From positions 1 through 64,000 of the forward strand of contig CAYNHQ010000012.1 of NCBI GenBank assembly GCA_964397255.1: a DNA stretch of 64,000 nucleotides, read 5' to 3'. The translations under genes and the position numbers were made by a program. Under the pieces are notes generated by a model. The model did no database searches. It saw nothing but the letters and a program-made list of their open reading frames with translations, and was not told the origin of the DNA. Every line of letters starts with the position of its first letter. The stretch's first letter is position 1. This DNA is from CAYNHQ01 sp964397255 (GTDB taxonomy: Bacteria > Bdellovibrionota_G > JALEGL01 > DATDPG01). Below, piece after piece: positions 49,580-58,911 of this stretch.

Positions 49580-52267
49580 ATGCGGCTTTTTCTTATTGAT
49601 GGCTCCGCCCTCGCCTATCGAAGTCACTTTGCTTTCTCGGCGAATCCCTTAACGAACAGAAAAGGAATGCAGACCAGCGCTGTGTACGGTTTCACGACGG
49701 CTCTCCTTCGACTGATTGACAAGGAAAAGCCCGATCTCCTGGCGGTTGTTTTCGACGGCCCGGAAAGGACGTTTCGGCATGAACGTTATCCCGATTACAA
49801 AGCCACACGGGAAAAAATGCCAGACGAAATGGCGGATCAGCTTCCCTATATTCGAAAGATTGTGGAGGCGATGAAAATTCCCTATTTGGTCGAACCCGGC
49901 TACGAGGCGGATGACATTATCGGAACGCTCGCCGTTCAGGCCGACAAAAAGAAGATGGAAGCGTTTCTAGTCACGGGGGACAAAGATTTTATGCAACTCT
50001 TAAGCCCCCGCGTAAAAATGTACGCCACAAAGAAAGGAGGCGAGGCTGAAATTATTGGCATTGAAGCGCCGGAATTAAAATGGAATGTTCCCGTCAACCA
50101 TGTCGTCGATCTTCTGGCTCTTATGGGGGATAGCAGCGACAATGTCCCGGGAGTCCATGGCGTCGGAGAAAAAACGGCGGCCAAATTAATTCATCAGTTT
50201 GGAACGATCGAAAATCTCTACAAGCATCTTCCCGATGTCACGCCTCTCCGCCTTCGTGAAATGCTTACGAACCATAAAGAAGAGGCATTCTTATCCAAGG
50301 AACTCGTCACTATTCATACGGAACTTCCTCTTCCTTTGTCACCGGAAGAATTAAAGCAGGGAGCCCCCGACTATGTCCGACTGCAAGAACTTTATTCCGA
50401 GCTGGATTTCACCTCTCTACTGAATTCCATCTCCTCAATGACGTCGACGCGAACCGATCTAAAAAAAGAGCAGTATCATATGATCCGCTCGGAAAAAGAG
50501 CTGGACAGTTTGATCGACAAACTAAAAAGGGCCCAATCGTTCGCTGTTGATACGGAGACGACGAGCCTTCATTTTGTCGATGCTCTGCCGATTGGGATTT
50601 CGTTATCAGTTAAAGCAAGCGAAGCTTTTTATGTTCCCCTTCGCACTCCGCACTTAAGCGAGAGCACAGCCCTGGCAAAGCTCAAGCCCATTTTCGAAGA
50701 CCCATCGATTTTCAAGGGAGGACAAAACGTAAAATATGATCGAGCGGTTTTCCAGAATGTCGAAATTGACCTCGCGGGGATCGCCTACGATACGATGATA
50801 GAATCGTACCTTCTTTCGCCCGATTCCCGACAGCATGGAATTGATGCCCTGGCCCGTGAACATTTGGGAATTGAAAAGATCCGAACAACGGAGCTCATCG
50901 GTAAGGGCAAAGATCAAATCTCCATGTTGGATGTCGATCTTGAGAAAATTTCACACTACGCCTGCGAAGACGTCGATATGACCGTCCGTCTTCATGAACT
51001 CTTTGCTCCCCAAATCGCCCATCATGAGCTTGAAAATCTTTATCAAAATGTAGAGCTCCCCCTCATTTCTGTGTTGGGAGACATGGAGAAGAGAGGAATT
51101 GCTGTAGACGCTACCAAATTGAAAGCGCTTTCTATTCAAGTCAGCAAACGTCTCGGAGATCTAACACACGAAATACACTCGTTGGCGGGAGGAGAATTTA
51201 ATATCAATTCACCCAAGCAGCTGGGTCCGATTCTTTATGAGAAGCTTCGGATTCAAGACCAAGTCAAAGGAAAGCGAGTGAAAAAAACAAAGACGGGCTA
51301 TTCCACCGATCAAGATACATTGGAGGAATATTCGGATCACCCGGTGGTAGCCCATCTGCTGGAATTTCGAAATTTATCCAAACTCTTGTCGACATACATC
51401 GAATCGCTCCCGGAATTGATTCATCCGAAAACAAAGCGAATTCATACGTCGTTCAACCAAACCGTGGCGGCGACGGGACGCCTTTCGAGCTCTGATCCCA
51501 ATCTTCAAAATATTCCGATTCGAACCGATCTTGGGAAGGAAATTCGAAAAGCCTTCGTTCCCGGTGAACCTGGATGGAAACTTCTCTCGGCGGATTATTC
51601 GCAGATTGAGCTTCGAATCCTCGCCCATCTATCCGAAGATGCAACGTTAATAGATACATTTAATAAGAACGAAGATATTCATCGACGTACTGCTTCTGTC
51701 ATTTTTGGAATTCCTTTAAATGAAGTGAGCTCCGAGCTTCGCTCTCGAGCAAAAGCAATTAACTTTGGCGTCATTTATGGCATGGGCGCTCAGCGCCTTT
51801 CCCACGAAACCGGAATTTCCATGGCGAAGGCCAAGGAATTTATAGAAGCCTACTTTGAAAAATATGCCGCCGTTCGGCGCTATCTCGATCGGCAGGTGGA
51901 GATGGCACGCGAGAAAGGGTTTGTCACCACGATCCTGGGCCGCCGGCGGCTGATATCGGAAATTAATAGTACCAATCCTCGCCTATCTTCCAATGCCGAG
52001 CGAATTGCTACGAACACACCCATTCAAGGAAGCGCGGCGGATCTCATCAAAGTTGCAATGGTGAATATCCACCGGGAGATTGCAAAAAGGAAACTCAAAT
52101 CCAGGATGCTCCTCCAAGTTCATGATGAATTGGTATTTGAAGTTCATCCCAATGAAACCGAGCTGATGAAGAAGATGGTAAAGGATGGAATGGAGAAAGC
52201 CATTGCTCTGTCCGTTCCCGTTGCTGTCGAAATGGGTTTGGGCGACAATTGGGCCGAAGCCCACTGA
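49580..52267 (+). CDS. polA: DNA polymerase I
   Basis: An 895-residue three-domain polymerase for Okazaki fragment maturation and repair. The 5'-3' exonuclease domain carries LLIHQF-type helix-hairpin-helix surroundings with GDSSDNVPGVHGVG. The 3'-5' proofreading domain keeps its acidic residues (FAVDTETTSL, YDTMIES and YACEDVDMT). The polymerase domain has LLSADYSQIELRILAH, the O-helix region RSRAKAINFGVIYGMG and LQVHDELVFEV. ATG 49580 (MRLFLIDGSALAYRS) follows AAAAGG and matches family starts; ATG 49565 is a possible alternative. Confidence 0.96.
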   Translation: MRLFLIDGSALAYRSHFAFSANPLTNRKGMQTSAVYGFTTALLRLIDKEKPDLLAVVFDGPERTFRHERYPDYKATREKMPDEMADQLPYIRKIVEAMKIPYLVEPGYEADDIIGTLAVQADKKKMEAFLVTGDKDFMQLLSPRVKMYATKKGGEAEIIGIEAPELKWNVPVNHVVDLLALMGDSSDNVPGVHGVGEKTAAKLIHQFGTIENLYKHLPDVTPLRLREMLTNHKEEAFLSKELVTIHTELPLPLSPEELKQGAPDYVRLQELYSELDFTSLLNSISSMTSTRTDLKKEQYHMIRSEKELDSLIDKLKRAQSFAVDTETTSLHFVDALPIGISLSVKASEAFYVPLRTPHLSESTALAKLKPIFEDPSIFKGGQNVKYDRAVFQNVEIDLAGIAYDTMIESYLLSPDSRQHGIDALAREHLGIEKIRTTELIGKGKDQISMLDVDLEKISHYACEDVDMTVRLHELFAPQIAHHELENLYQNVELPLISVLGDMEKRGIAVDATKLKALSIQVSKRLGDLTHEIHSLAGGEFNINSPKQLGPILYEKLRIQDQVKGKRVKKTKTGYSTDQDTLEEYSDHPVVAHLLEFRNLSKLLSTYIESLPELIHPKTKRIHTSFNQTVAATGRLSSSDPNLQNIPIRTDLGKEIRKAFVPGEPGWKLLSADYSQIELRILAHLSEDATLIDTFNKNEDIHRRTASVIFGIPLNEVSSELRSRAKAINFGVIYGMGAQRLSHETGISMAKAKEFIEAYFEKYAAVRRYLDRQVEMAREKGFVTTILGRRRLISEINSTNPRLSSNAERIATNTPIQGSAADLIKVAMVNIHREIAKRKLKSRMLLQVHDELVFEVHPNETELMKKMVKDGMEKAIALSVPVAVEMGLGDNWAEAH

Positions 52268-52401
52268 TTTTTGGACGATTCGAAAAAAACTGCGGAGAGT
52301 GCAAAAAATTCAGTCTCTTTGATACTGGTTCATCGTTAAAATTCAATGATTTACGCTCCATCTTGCTGGGCATAAAGATTGCTTTTTATGAACCTCTCTT
52401 T

Positions 52402-52791
52402 ATGCGAATCCTCCTCACAAAGTTCGTCCAGGCCTTCGGCCGGATTTGCCAATTGATGAGACGATCCCTAGATTCCTTCCGTCAATGGCTGAAATCTCAT
52501 GAACTGTTCCAACTCTGGTTTAAGGAATCGAAAAATCTCTTTATTGAAGTCATTGCATTTAATCTTTTCGCATTTTTAATCGTAAATCCGGTTCTTCGGC
52601 GGATGTTTCCTCCACTGAGTGGATGGGAGAAGTTCAAAGAAGTTTTCACCGGATCGGCTCGTCTCACCTATATGGAAATCGCTCCCATTACCGCCAAAGT
52701 GATCTGGATTATCGGAAACGGCTTTTTACTTGCCATGATCCATCGACGGCTCTCGAGAAAGAAATTTTCCCCGTCCGCCGAAGCTCACTAA
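52402..52791 (+). CDS. Small membrane protein of unknown function
   Basis: A 129-residue protein with two predicted helices (about 47-63 IEVIAFNLFAFLIVNPV and 94-113 AKVIWIIGNGFLLAM) and basic flanks. ATG 52402 is the first Met of the conserved-looking part. The frame is open further upstream, into the end of polA. It converges with and overlaps by 4 bases the gene at 52788. No family recognised. Confidence 0.55.
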   Translation: MRILLTKFVQAFGRICQLMRRSLDSFRQWLKSHELFQLWFKESKNLFIEVIAFNLFAFLIVNPVLRRMFPPLSGWEKFKEVFTGSARLTYMEIAPITAKVIWIIGNGFLLAMIHRRLSRKKFSPSAEAH

Positions 52792-54035
52792 TTCCTCTGC
52801 ACCTTCAAATTAATTTCTTTTCCATTTACAACGCTCACAGGCCATTTTGGAAGAAACTCCGGTACAAGATCTTCGTGTTTCCGAGACCATCGACCCTTTT
52901 TCGCAAAATATCGCCTCTCCGCCATCACGACTTGAAACGATGAGATCTTATCAATCATGGAATCGGTCTTTTCGACATATTTCCGCACCGAAGCCTGGCT
53001 CAGACTCGCCAAAATACGGCCTTCGGGGTTATGCATCAGAGAAATTAAAAAGGGCCAGCCTTCCTCGTAATACTCGGAAGAAAAATACTTCGATCTCAAT
53101 TCTTTGCTCTTTAATTGCTGGTTCAATTTGACGAATTCTTCCGAAATTAGTCCGAGCGTATGTTTTTGATCGTATATGCCAAGAAAGGAAGCGAGACGTT
53201 GCTTCTTCATGTTCTGTTCCGAATAACGAGGAGTTTTTTCTCCATTTACAAAATCCATGGATAATTCACGAACAATAAAATTCTCTTGCAGAAGCCATTC
53301 TCCACCGATGGCAAGTTCCATGTTCTTCACCAACTCTTCGGGTGCAGGCAAAAACGTTTCAAAGGGATACTTCACGCTTTCGGCTGGGGGTATTGAATTT
53401 ACGACCGCATTTAGAGCGATCCTCAGATTTGCGTAGCTAATCACTTCGCTCACTAAATTCGCGAAACGACCGACAAATCTCGAGACATCAATGGCCGCCT
53501 CCCAGTTTCGAAGCACCTCGTTTTGATTTTGGGCCTGAATCGCGGTGTACATCCGGAGAATGAGAAGTTTTACGAGCTTGATATAGCGAATATACGGTGG
53601 AGGCTCTTCCAAGAGCGTTAGTTGAAGAGGTCGACGGCTATGGCGATCCAGCGCGGGTGAGGGTTTCAAACCATATTTAGAAGTCGATGCAAGCCACTGA
53701 TCAAACTTTTTCAGGGGTTTCGAAAACCTTTGCAGCAGCGCCTCGCATTCTTTTTTGGGCAAATTTCCGTATCTTAAACACGTTTCCAGCGTCTGATTTG
53801 CTTTCTCATCAAAATCGAAATGCAGGTTTTCGATTACTGTTGCGGCATGGTCTTCAGGTAGCGGAGGAAGCGGTGTAAGAAGTTCCGAGCCCCGTTCCCC
53901 CGCTACGGGAATGATCAACCTCGTAATTTGCAATATGAGCAAAGGAGCTAAAGCAAGGCTCAGTGAGACGTAGAGAAGAATTTTTAGACATTTTTTCAAG
54001 TTTAGAAACTCCAAGCTAGACCGGAGCGAATCCAT
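52788..54035 (-). CDS. Membrane-anchored hypothetical protein
   Basis: A 415-residue protein with one N-terminal helix (LKILLYVSLSLALAPLLIL) and a large predicted periplasmic, mostly helical domain. Near the C-terminus RRYFAKKGRWSRKHEDLVPE, followed by FLPKWPVSVVNG, resembles the C-terminal motif of pseudopilin-like or planctomycete-type proteins. No family assigned. Its start overlaps the preceding outer-membrane-type gene by 34 bases. Confidence 0.68.
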   Translation of the reverse strand: MDSLRSSLEFLNLKKCLKILLYVSLSLALAPLLILQITRLIIPVAGERGSELLTPLPPLPEDHAATVIENLHFDFDEKANQTLETCLRYGNLPKKECEALLQRFSKPLKKFDQWLASTSKYGLKPSPALDRHSRRPLQLTLLEEPPPYIRYIKLVKLLILRMYTAIQAQNQNEVLRNWEAAIDVSRFVGRFANLVSEVISYANLRIALNAVVNSIPPAESVKYPFETFLPAPEELVKNMELAIGGEWLLQENFIVRELSMDFVNGEKTPRYSEQNMKKQRLASFLGIYDQKHTLGLISEEFVKLNQQLKSKELRSKYFSSEYYEEGWPFLISLMHNPEGRILASLSQASVRKYVEKTDSMIDKISSFQVVMAERRYFAKKGRWSRKHEDLVPEFLPKWPVSVVNGKEINLKVQRN

Positions 54036-54490
54036 TCTATGGCAAGTGGATTAGGACCATCAACATAAAACTGTTTGGCGCCTGATTCCGCAAAGAACCG
54101 AAGATTGTCCAGTTCTGTCAGCTTTTTAAGATTCACTTCCACTCCAAGGCTAGCCCTCCACCCAATGTCTTTTGCCGGCGTGAATGAATAAAGGAAAAGA
54201 GCGGATACGTAAGGATTGGCCATCTTTTCGCGAAAAAGAAAGAGCCTTGGCCCCAGACCCGAATTCACACGTTGCTCTCCCTCAAGACCGAAGTCCCAGT
54301 CGAGAATGGCCGACCAAAACTCATCCATAAAAAAGGAAATATCAATCGTATAGAGAAAATTTCCTCGTTTTGTGGTCGGTTCAACGGTTGTCGGCACCGC
54401 GACACCCGTTCCAACGGCCCCATAGCGTTCAATCGCAAACCCATTCGAAGAAAAGAGAACAAGGAATGTGATCCATGCCCATTTATGCAT
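54002..54490 (-). CDS. Putative outer membrane beta-barrel protein
   Basis: A 162-residue protein with a signal peptide (MHKWAWITFLVLFSSNGFA). Alternating hydrophobic strands follow, and the C-terminal SGLAWSF ends in Phe preceded by aromatic residues, the signature recognised by the BAM machinery. Its size fits a small 8-strand barrel. ATG 54490 is chosen over 54544 because it opens the signal peptide. It is probably co-transcribed with the membrane-anchored protein at 52788. Confidence 0.7.
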   Translation of the reverse strand: MHKWAWITFLVLFSSNGFAIERYGAVGTGVAVPTTVEPTTKRGNFLYTIDISFFMDEFWSAILDWDFGLEGEQRVNSGLGPRLFLFREKMANPYVSALFLYSFTPAKDIGWRASLGVEVNLKKLTELDNLRFFAESGAKQFYVDGPNPLAIEWIRSGLAWSF

Positions 54491-54550
54491 CTGTGAAACA
54501 GAGTACCATTCCTTTACTTCCCTGCCCACCGTCGTTACAAACATACGCCC

Positions 54551-55291
54551 ATGTTTTTCATGACCAATAAAGTCATTCTCATCACCGGCGGGGGAAGAGG
54601 AATCGGTCGTGCAATCGGTGAGCGATTCGCAAAAGAGGGAGTCCGGATCGTTCTTGTGGATCTCGATGAAAAAAACCTGTCTGCCGCCGCTTCGAGCATC
54701 ACCTCTTTGGGAGCAAAAGTTCTCACGATTGCCGCGAATGTAGCGATATCCGAGGATGTATCTCGTGTGGTTAAAGAGACTGTTACCGCCTTTGGAGCGA
54801 TAGATGTTCTGGTAAACAATGCCGGTATCGTTCGCGATGCAACACTCCTAAAGATGACCGAGGAGGCCTGGGACGCGGTTATCGATGTCAATTTGAAAGG
54901 AGTGTTTCTTTGCGGCCAGGCCGTGGCTAAGGTCATGGCCGAAAAGAAATCGGGGAGGATCATCAATATCTCTTCGCTGGCACGGCGTGGGCTATTTGGT
55001 CAGTCAAATTATAGTGCGTCCAAAGCGGGGGTGGTTGGTCTTACAAAAACCTGGGCCCTGGAGCTTTCAAAATATGGAATTTTGGTAAACGCCATTGCTC
55101 CGGGACTCATTTCGACCGATATGACCGCATCGATTCCCCCGGAAGTTCGAGCGAATATGTTGGGTAAGATTCCCCTTGGCCGTGAAGGGAATCCGAGCGA
55201 TATTGCAGAACTCGCTTATTTTTTGGCTTCGGAAGGAAGTTCATACATTCAGGGAGAGGTCATCCCGATTAACGGTGGATTAGAAATCTAA
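54551..55291 (+). CDS. 3-oxoacyl-ACP reductase-like SDR
   Basis: A 246-residue FabG-type SDR with TGGGRGIGRAIGE, NNAGIVRDATLLKM and the triad in ISSLARRGLFGQSNYSASK. The C-terminal ASEGSSYIQGEVIPINGG is typical of FabG. NADPH-dependent ketoacyl reduction in fatty acid or polyhydroxyalkanoate metabolism is likely. No fab cluster surrounds it; ahcY follows 11 bases on. An alternative ATG lies at 54560. Confidence 0.88.
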   Translation: MFFMTNKVILITGGGRGIGRAIGERFAKEGVRIVLVDLDEKNLSAAASSITSLGAKVLTIAANVAISEDVSRVVKETVTAFGAIDVLVNNAGIVRDATLLKMTEEAWDAVIDVNLKGVFLCGQAVAKVMAEKKSGRIINISSLARRGLFGQSNYSASKAGVVGLTKTWALELSKYGILVNAIAPGLISTDMTASIPPEVRANMLGKIPLGREGNPSDIAELAYFLASEGSSYIQGEVIPINGGLEI

Positions 55292-55302
55292 GGAGAAGGA
55301 AA

Positions 55303-56556
55303 ATGAATCACAAGGTCGCAAATGCATCCCTCGCGCCAGCGGGATTAAAAAAGATTGCTTGGGCTGAAAGTCGTATGCCGGTTTTGATGGCTTTGAGGGA
55401 TAAATTTCAGACTTCAAAACCGTTTAAAGGCTTTCGAATCGCCGGTTGTCTTCATGTTACAAAAGAAACCGCTGTCCTCGTTCGAACGCTCATTGCAGCT
55501 GGTGCAGAAGTTTCTTGGAGCGGCTGCAATCCTCTCTCTACACAAGACGAAATCGCCGCTGCCCTCGCCTCCGAGGGGACTTCAATTTATGCATGGTATG
55601 GAATGGGAAAAGATGAATTCTACCAGTGCATCGAGAGCACACTTCAATTGAAGCCCAATCTGACGCTAGACGACGGCGCCGATTTGGTCTTCACCGTTCA
55701 TTCCAAACGGAAGGACCTTCTTCCGCAAATTATAGGAGGAACGGAAGAAACCACGACGGGCGTTCACCGTCTCCGTGCGATGGCGAACGACAATATGCTT
55801 CAATACCCGATTTATGCCGTGAACGACTCGGCCACCAAGTGGGAGTTCGATAACGTTTACGGAACGGGCCAGTCTTCGTTGGACGGAATTCTTCAGGCAA
55901 CTTCGATCTTGATCGCAGGCAAAGTTTTTGTTGTAGCCGGTTACGGCCACTGTGGCCGAGGGGTTGCTCTGCGCGCGCAAGGTCTTGGTGCTCAAACAGT
56001 CGTCACGGAGGTAGATCCCGTCGCTGCGCTTCGAGCCACGCTCGAGGGGCATCGAGTCATGAGCATGAATGAAGCAGCGGCTCTGGGTGATATTTTCATT
56101 ACGGCCACTGGGATGAAGGACATTATTGTGAAGCGCCACTTTGAGAAAATGAAAGACGGCGCCGTGGTATGCAACACAGGCCATTACGATTGTGAATTGA
56201 ATCTCGTAGACCTCAAGAGTATTTCAACGAGTGTGACTGAGATTCGGCCACACAATGAGGAATACAAACTCAAAAATGGCAAACGAGTTTACGTTTTGGC
56301 TCAGGGACGATTGGTCAATCTCGTGGCGGCTGAAGGCCATCCTTCGGAAGTCATGGATATGTCGTTTGCCAATCAATTTTTGGCTCTACTTCACCTTTCG
56401 AGGGAGGGGAAGAACCTTCAGAAAAAAGTCTATGTTCTTCCGGCAGAGCAAGATCTCGAAATTGCGAAATTGAAATTGCAAACGATGGGAATCGAAATCG
56501 ACCAACTCACAAAAGAACAACAGGCTTATGCCAGCGACTATTCCGCTGGGACATAG
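55303..56556 (+). CDS. ahcY: Adenosylhomocysteinase
   Basis: Reversibly hydrolyses S-adenosylhomocysteine to adenosine and homocysteine, clearing the product inhibitor of methyltransferases. The 417-residue protein has LHVTKETAVLVRTL, WSGCNPLSTQD, NDSATKWEFDN, the NAD motif VAGYGHCGRGVA and CNTGHYDCEL. It lacks the ~40-residue insert of many proteobacterial and eukaryotic enzymes, giving the short type. A good ribosome site (AAGGAGAAGG) precedes it. It converges with the epimerase gene. Confidence 0.96.
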   Translation: MNHKVANASLAPAGLKKIAWAESRMPVLMALRDKFQTSKPFKGFRIAGCLHVTKETAVLVRTLIAAGAEVSWSGCNPLSTQDEIAAALASEGTSIYAWYGMGKDEFYQCIESTLQLKPNLTLDDGADLVFTVHSKRKDLLPQIIGGTEETTTGVHRLRAMANDNMLQYPIYAVNDSATKWEFDNVYGTGQSSLDGILQATSILIAGKVFVVAGYGHCGRGVALRAQGLGAQTVVTEVDPVAALRATLEGHRVMSMNEAAALGDIFITATGMKDIIVKRHFEKMKDGAVVCNTGHYDCELNLVDLKSISTSVTEIRPHNEEYKLKNGKRVYVLAQGRLVNLVAAEGHPSEVMDMSFANQFLALLHLSREGKNLQKKVYVLPAEQDLEIAKLKLQTMGIEIDQLTKEQQAYASDYSAGT

Positions 56557-56560
56557 ATCT

Positions 56561-57493
56561 CTAGTGAACCTTCTTATACCACTCGAACGCTTGTAGTAAC
56601 CCATCGGTCAGTGAGGTGCGAGCCTCGAAACCCAGCTGGTCCTTCGCAAGACGAATATCCGCAAGGGAGTGGCGAATTTCGCCCCGCCTTTCCGGACCAT
56701 GCTTCGGCTTAATCGAAGATCCGGTGATGGCAGCGATTTCTTTCGCGAGTTGATTCACGGTAATCGCTTTCCCGCTCGCAATGTTAAAAACCTCGCCTTT
56801 GGAACCGGATCGGTCGGCAGCCCGCAGATTCGCATCCACAACATCCTTTACGTAAATGAAGTCGCGGGTCTGTTCGCCATCGCCGTAAATCGTCGGGGGC
56901 TGGCCAAGCAAATAGAAATCAAAAAATCTGGGGACCACGGCCGCGTATTCTGACTTGGGGTCTTGCCGCGGACCATAAACATTAAAATACCGAAGGGATA
57001 TGGTTTCCATTCCATACGAGGCGGAGAACGCCCGGCAATAGAGTTCTTGGCCCATCTTCGTCGCAGCATACGGGGATAGGGGATTGGGAGGCATTCCCTC
57101 ATTCTTCGGCAGTTCAGGCGAATCTTCATATATGGCTGTCGAGGCCGCATTCACAAAACGGCTCACCTTTGCCTCCTTCGACGCGATAAGCATCTGAAGC
57201 GTCCCTGTCGCGTTCGAAGTGTGAGATTTCAGCGGCTCGGCGATGGACTGGGAAACGGAGCCCATGGCCGCTTCGTGAAAAACAACTTCAATTCCCTTTA
57301 CAGCCGAAGCCGCAGCTTTTGGATCAGAAACATCTCCCTCAATCAAGTGGAGATGTTTGGAGGATGGAAGATTTCCCCTTTTTCCCGATGAAAAATTATC
57401 CAGAATCGTAACCTCATCTCCTCGGGCTAGAAGCGCCTCCACAATATGTGAGCCAATGAATCCCGCCCCCCCAGTCACAAGACATTTAGCCAT
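56561..57493 (-). CDS. NAD-dependent sugar-nucleotide epimerase, GalE/WbpP-like
   Basis: A 310-residue extended SDR with TGGAGFIGSHIVEAL at the N-terminus, NFSSGKRGN, and the catalytic SPYAATKMGQE (Tyr and Lys). The pattern RYFNVYGPRQDP and GDGEQTRDFIYVKDVV is typical of UDP-glucose or UDP-GlcNAc 4-epimerases for cell-surface polysaccharide. Substrate not decided; no sugar transferases are adjacent. Confidence 0.9.
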   Translation of the reverse strand: MAKCLVTGGAGFIGSHIVEALLARGDEVTILDNFSSGKRGNLPSSKHLHLIEGDVSDPKAAASAVKGIEVVFHEAAMGSVSQSIAEPLKSHTSNATGTLQMLIASKEAKVSRFVNAASTAIYEDSPELPKNEGMPPNPLSPYAATKMGQELYCRAFSASYGMETISLRYFNVYGPRQDPKSEYAAVVPRFFDFYLLGQPPTIYGDGEQTRDFIYVKDVVDANLRAADRSGSKGEVFNIASGKAITVNQLAKEIAAITGSSIKPKHGPERRGEIRHSLADIRLAKDQLGFEARTSLTDGLLQAFEWYKKVH

Positions 57494-57560
57494 ATCTGAC
57501 CGATCTTATCAGTGCGGCCCAGCGTTGACAGCCGAAAATAGAACCGTATCATCCGCGCCC

Positions 57561-58124
57561 ATGCCAGGCGCTAAACAAATCAAAGTCGGAAATGTGATCC
57601 TCCATGAAGGAGGCTTATTTCGAGTCCTCTCTTCCCAAATCATTGCTCCGGGAAATTGGCGATCATTTGTGCAAATGAAGCTTCGTAATATTGTCAGTGG
57701 CGGCCAAACGGAGGTTCGGTTTCGATCGGAAGACAATATTGAACGTGCCATTCTTGATAACAAACATGTGGAGTTCCTCTATAAGGATGGCGATCACTAC
57801 CATTTTATGGATACTGACAGCTACGAACAATTTCATCTGCTTGAAGAAATGTTGGGCGACGCCATAAAGTTTCTCACGCCGAATTTGAAGATGGAAGTGC
57901 AATTCCATGAAACTAAACCGGTGGGACTGGAGCTACCACAAACGGTGACGTTAAAAGTGGTGGAGACCTCTCCTTTTATTAAGACAGCGACGGTGACGAA
58001 TTCATTTAAAGCAGCCAAGATGGAAACCGGCTATACGTTTCAAGTCCCTGGTTTTATTACTGAGGGAGATTCGGTGGATATCGATACCGCTACGGGTGAC
58101 TATGTCGGCCGGGCCAAACAGTGA
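57561..58124 (+). CDS. efp: Elongation factor P with atypical loop tip
   Basis: EF-P rescues ribosomes stalled on proline runs. The 187-residue length and all three beta domains fit (VGNVILHEGGLFRVL, VEFLYKDGDHYHFMD, C-terminal IDTATGDYVGR). The loop that normally reads PGKGQAF in E. coli is PGNWRSF here, so the usually modified Lys34 is Asn32; the arginine two residues on is Arg34. No epmA, epmB, earP or ymfI is in the window. ATG 57561 is chosen because earlier in-frame codons read through the divergent epimerase gene. Confidence 0.94.
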   Translation: MPGAKQIKVGNVILHEGGLFRVLSSQIIAPGNWRSFVQMKLRNIVSGGQTEVRFRSEDNIERAILDNKHVEFLYKDGDHYHFMDTDSYEQFHLLEEMLGDAIKFLTPNLKMEVQFHETKPVGLELPQTVTLKVVETSPFIKTATVTNSFKAAKMETGYTFQVPGFITEGDSVDIDTATGDYVGRAKQ

Positions 58125-58136
58125 TAAAATAGAATC

Positions 58137-58520
58137 ATGAGGAAACATCTTTTAATTCTCGTCCTATTCCTTGTTCCCCAGTTTTCATCCGCAGAAGATG
58201 TCTGCTGCGTTTTAGGCAAAACGAAGGATCAGAGCGCCGAAACACAGGCGGTGGTACGTGCGGCTTCGGAATGCGCCTCCGGCCAAAAAGATGGGGAGAT
58301 GAAAGTCTGTGCTTCCTTTAAGGATGACCAAAACACGTGCCCTACTCTTTCCGCCGAAGATCAGTGCAAGAAATGTGGCTACCATTGGGCAGGATCATCT
58401 TGCCTTTCCGAGGATCCGGTAGCGAAAGCGAAAAAAGAGCTGGAAGAAAAAGCTAAGAAAGAGAAAGAAGCGGCTGCGAAGGCCGCTACTCCGACACCGA
58501 CTCCAACACCAAAAAAATAG
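58137..58520 (+). CDS. Small Cys-rich secreted protein
   Basis: A 127-residue protein with a signal peptide (HLLILVLFLVPQFSSA). The mature domain has nine Cys (EDVCCVLG, SECASG, VCASF, NTCPT, QCKKCGY, SSCLSE), probably disulfide-bonded, then a Lys/Glu/Ala helix and a TPTPTPTPKK tail. No family recognised. It lies 12 bases after efp. Its last codons coincide with the oligo-U end of the convergent RNase P RNA. Confidence 0.7.
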   Translation: MRKHLLILVLFLVPQFSSAEDVCCVLGKTKDQSAETQAVVRAASECASGQKDGEMKVCASFKDDQNTCPTLSAEDQCKKCGYHWAGSSCLSEDPVAKAKKELEEKAKKEKEAAAKAATPTPTPTPKK

Positions 58521-58908
58521 TGAGTGGGCCTATAAGCCGAGTTCTGTTCGCGGTTTTCACCGCGTGGCGATCATTCCTCTAGGCCGACAATTGCTTGCCG
58601 GCTCAAGCGACCTACCCGGAGACATCGAATGGGCCATCCGAAAACGTCTCCCTATTTGGTCTTGCACCGAATGGGGTTTACCGCACGGCCGCTTGCACGG
58701 CTCGTGGGGGAGCTCTTACCTCCCCGTTTCACCCTTACCCGAACCCTTCTTACACCTCCGGAGAAACGTAAGCTTGGGTTGAGGCGGTTTGCTTTCTGTT
58801 GCACTTTCCGACGATTTCTCGTCCTGGGCGTTACCCAGCATTCTGCCCGCTGGAGCTCGGACTTTCCTCCCCGAGGTTTCCCTCGCGGCGATCACCCGGC
58901 CCACTCAC
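58520..58908 (-). ncRNA. rnpB: RNase P RNA
   Basis: The minus strand carries the conserved core GAGGAAAGTCCGAGCTCC near the 5' end, ACAGAAAGCAAACCGCC, GGTAAGAGCTCCCCCACGAG and the 3' AGAACTCGGCTTATAGGCCC. These are hallmarks of bacterial type A RNase P RNA, which matures tRNA 5' ends. The P1 helix is an 11-bp perfect pairing of GTGAGTGGGCC (58898-58908) with its complement at 58520-58530. An oligo-U run follows (A-tract 58511-58517 on the plus strand), giving a natural terminator. The length is 389 nt. The 5' end lies 3 bases after the rnhA stop. Confidence 0.95.
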
Positions 58909-58911
58909 CGA

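Noticed and set aside
55292..55302. SAH or SAM riboswitch before ahcY
   Set aside because: Only 11 bases separate fabG and ahcY, with no room for an aptamer, and none was seen upstream of fabG.
57357..57560. N-terminal extension of EF-P
   Set aside because: The 68 extra codons are antisense to the epimerase start. EF-P homologues begin at the position of 57561.
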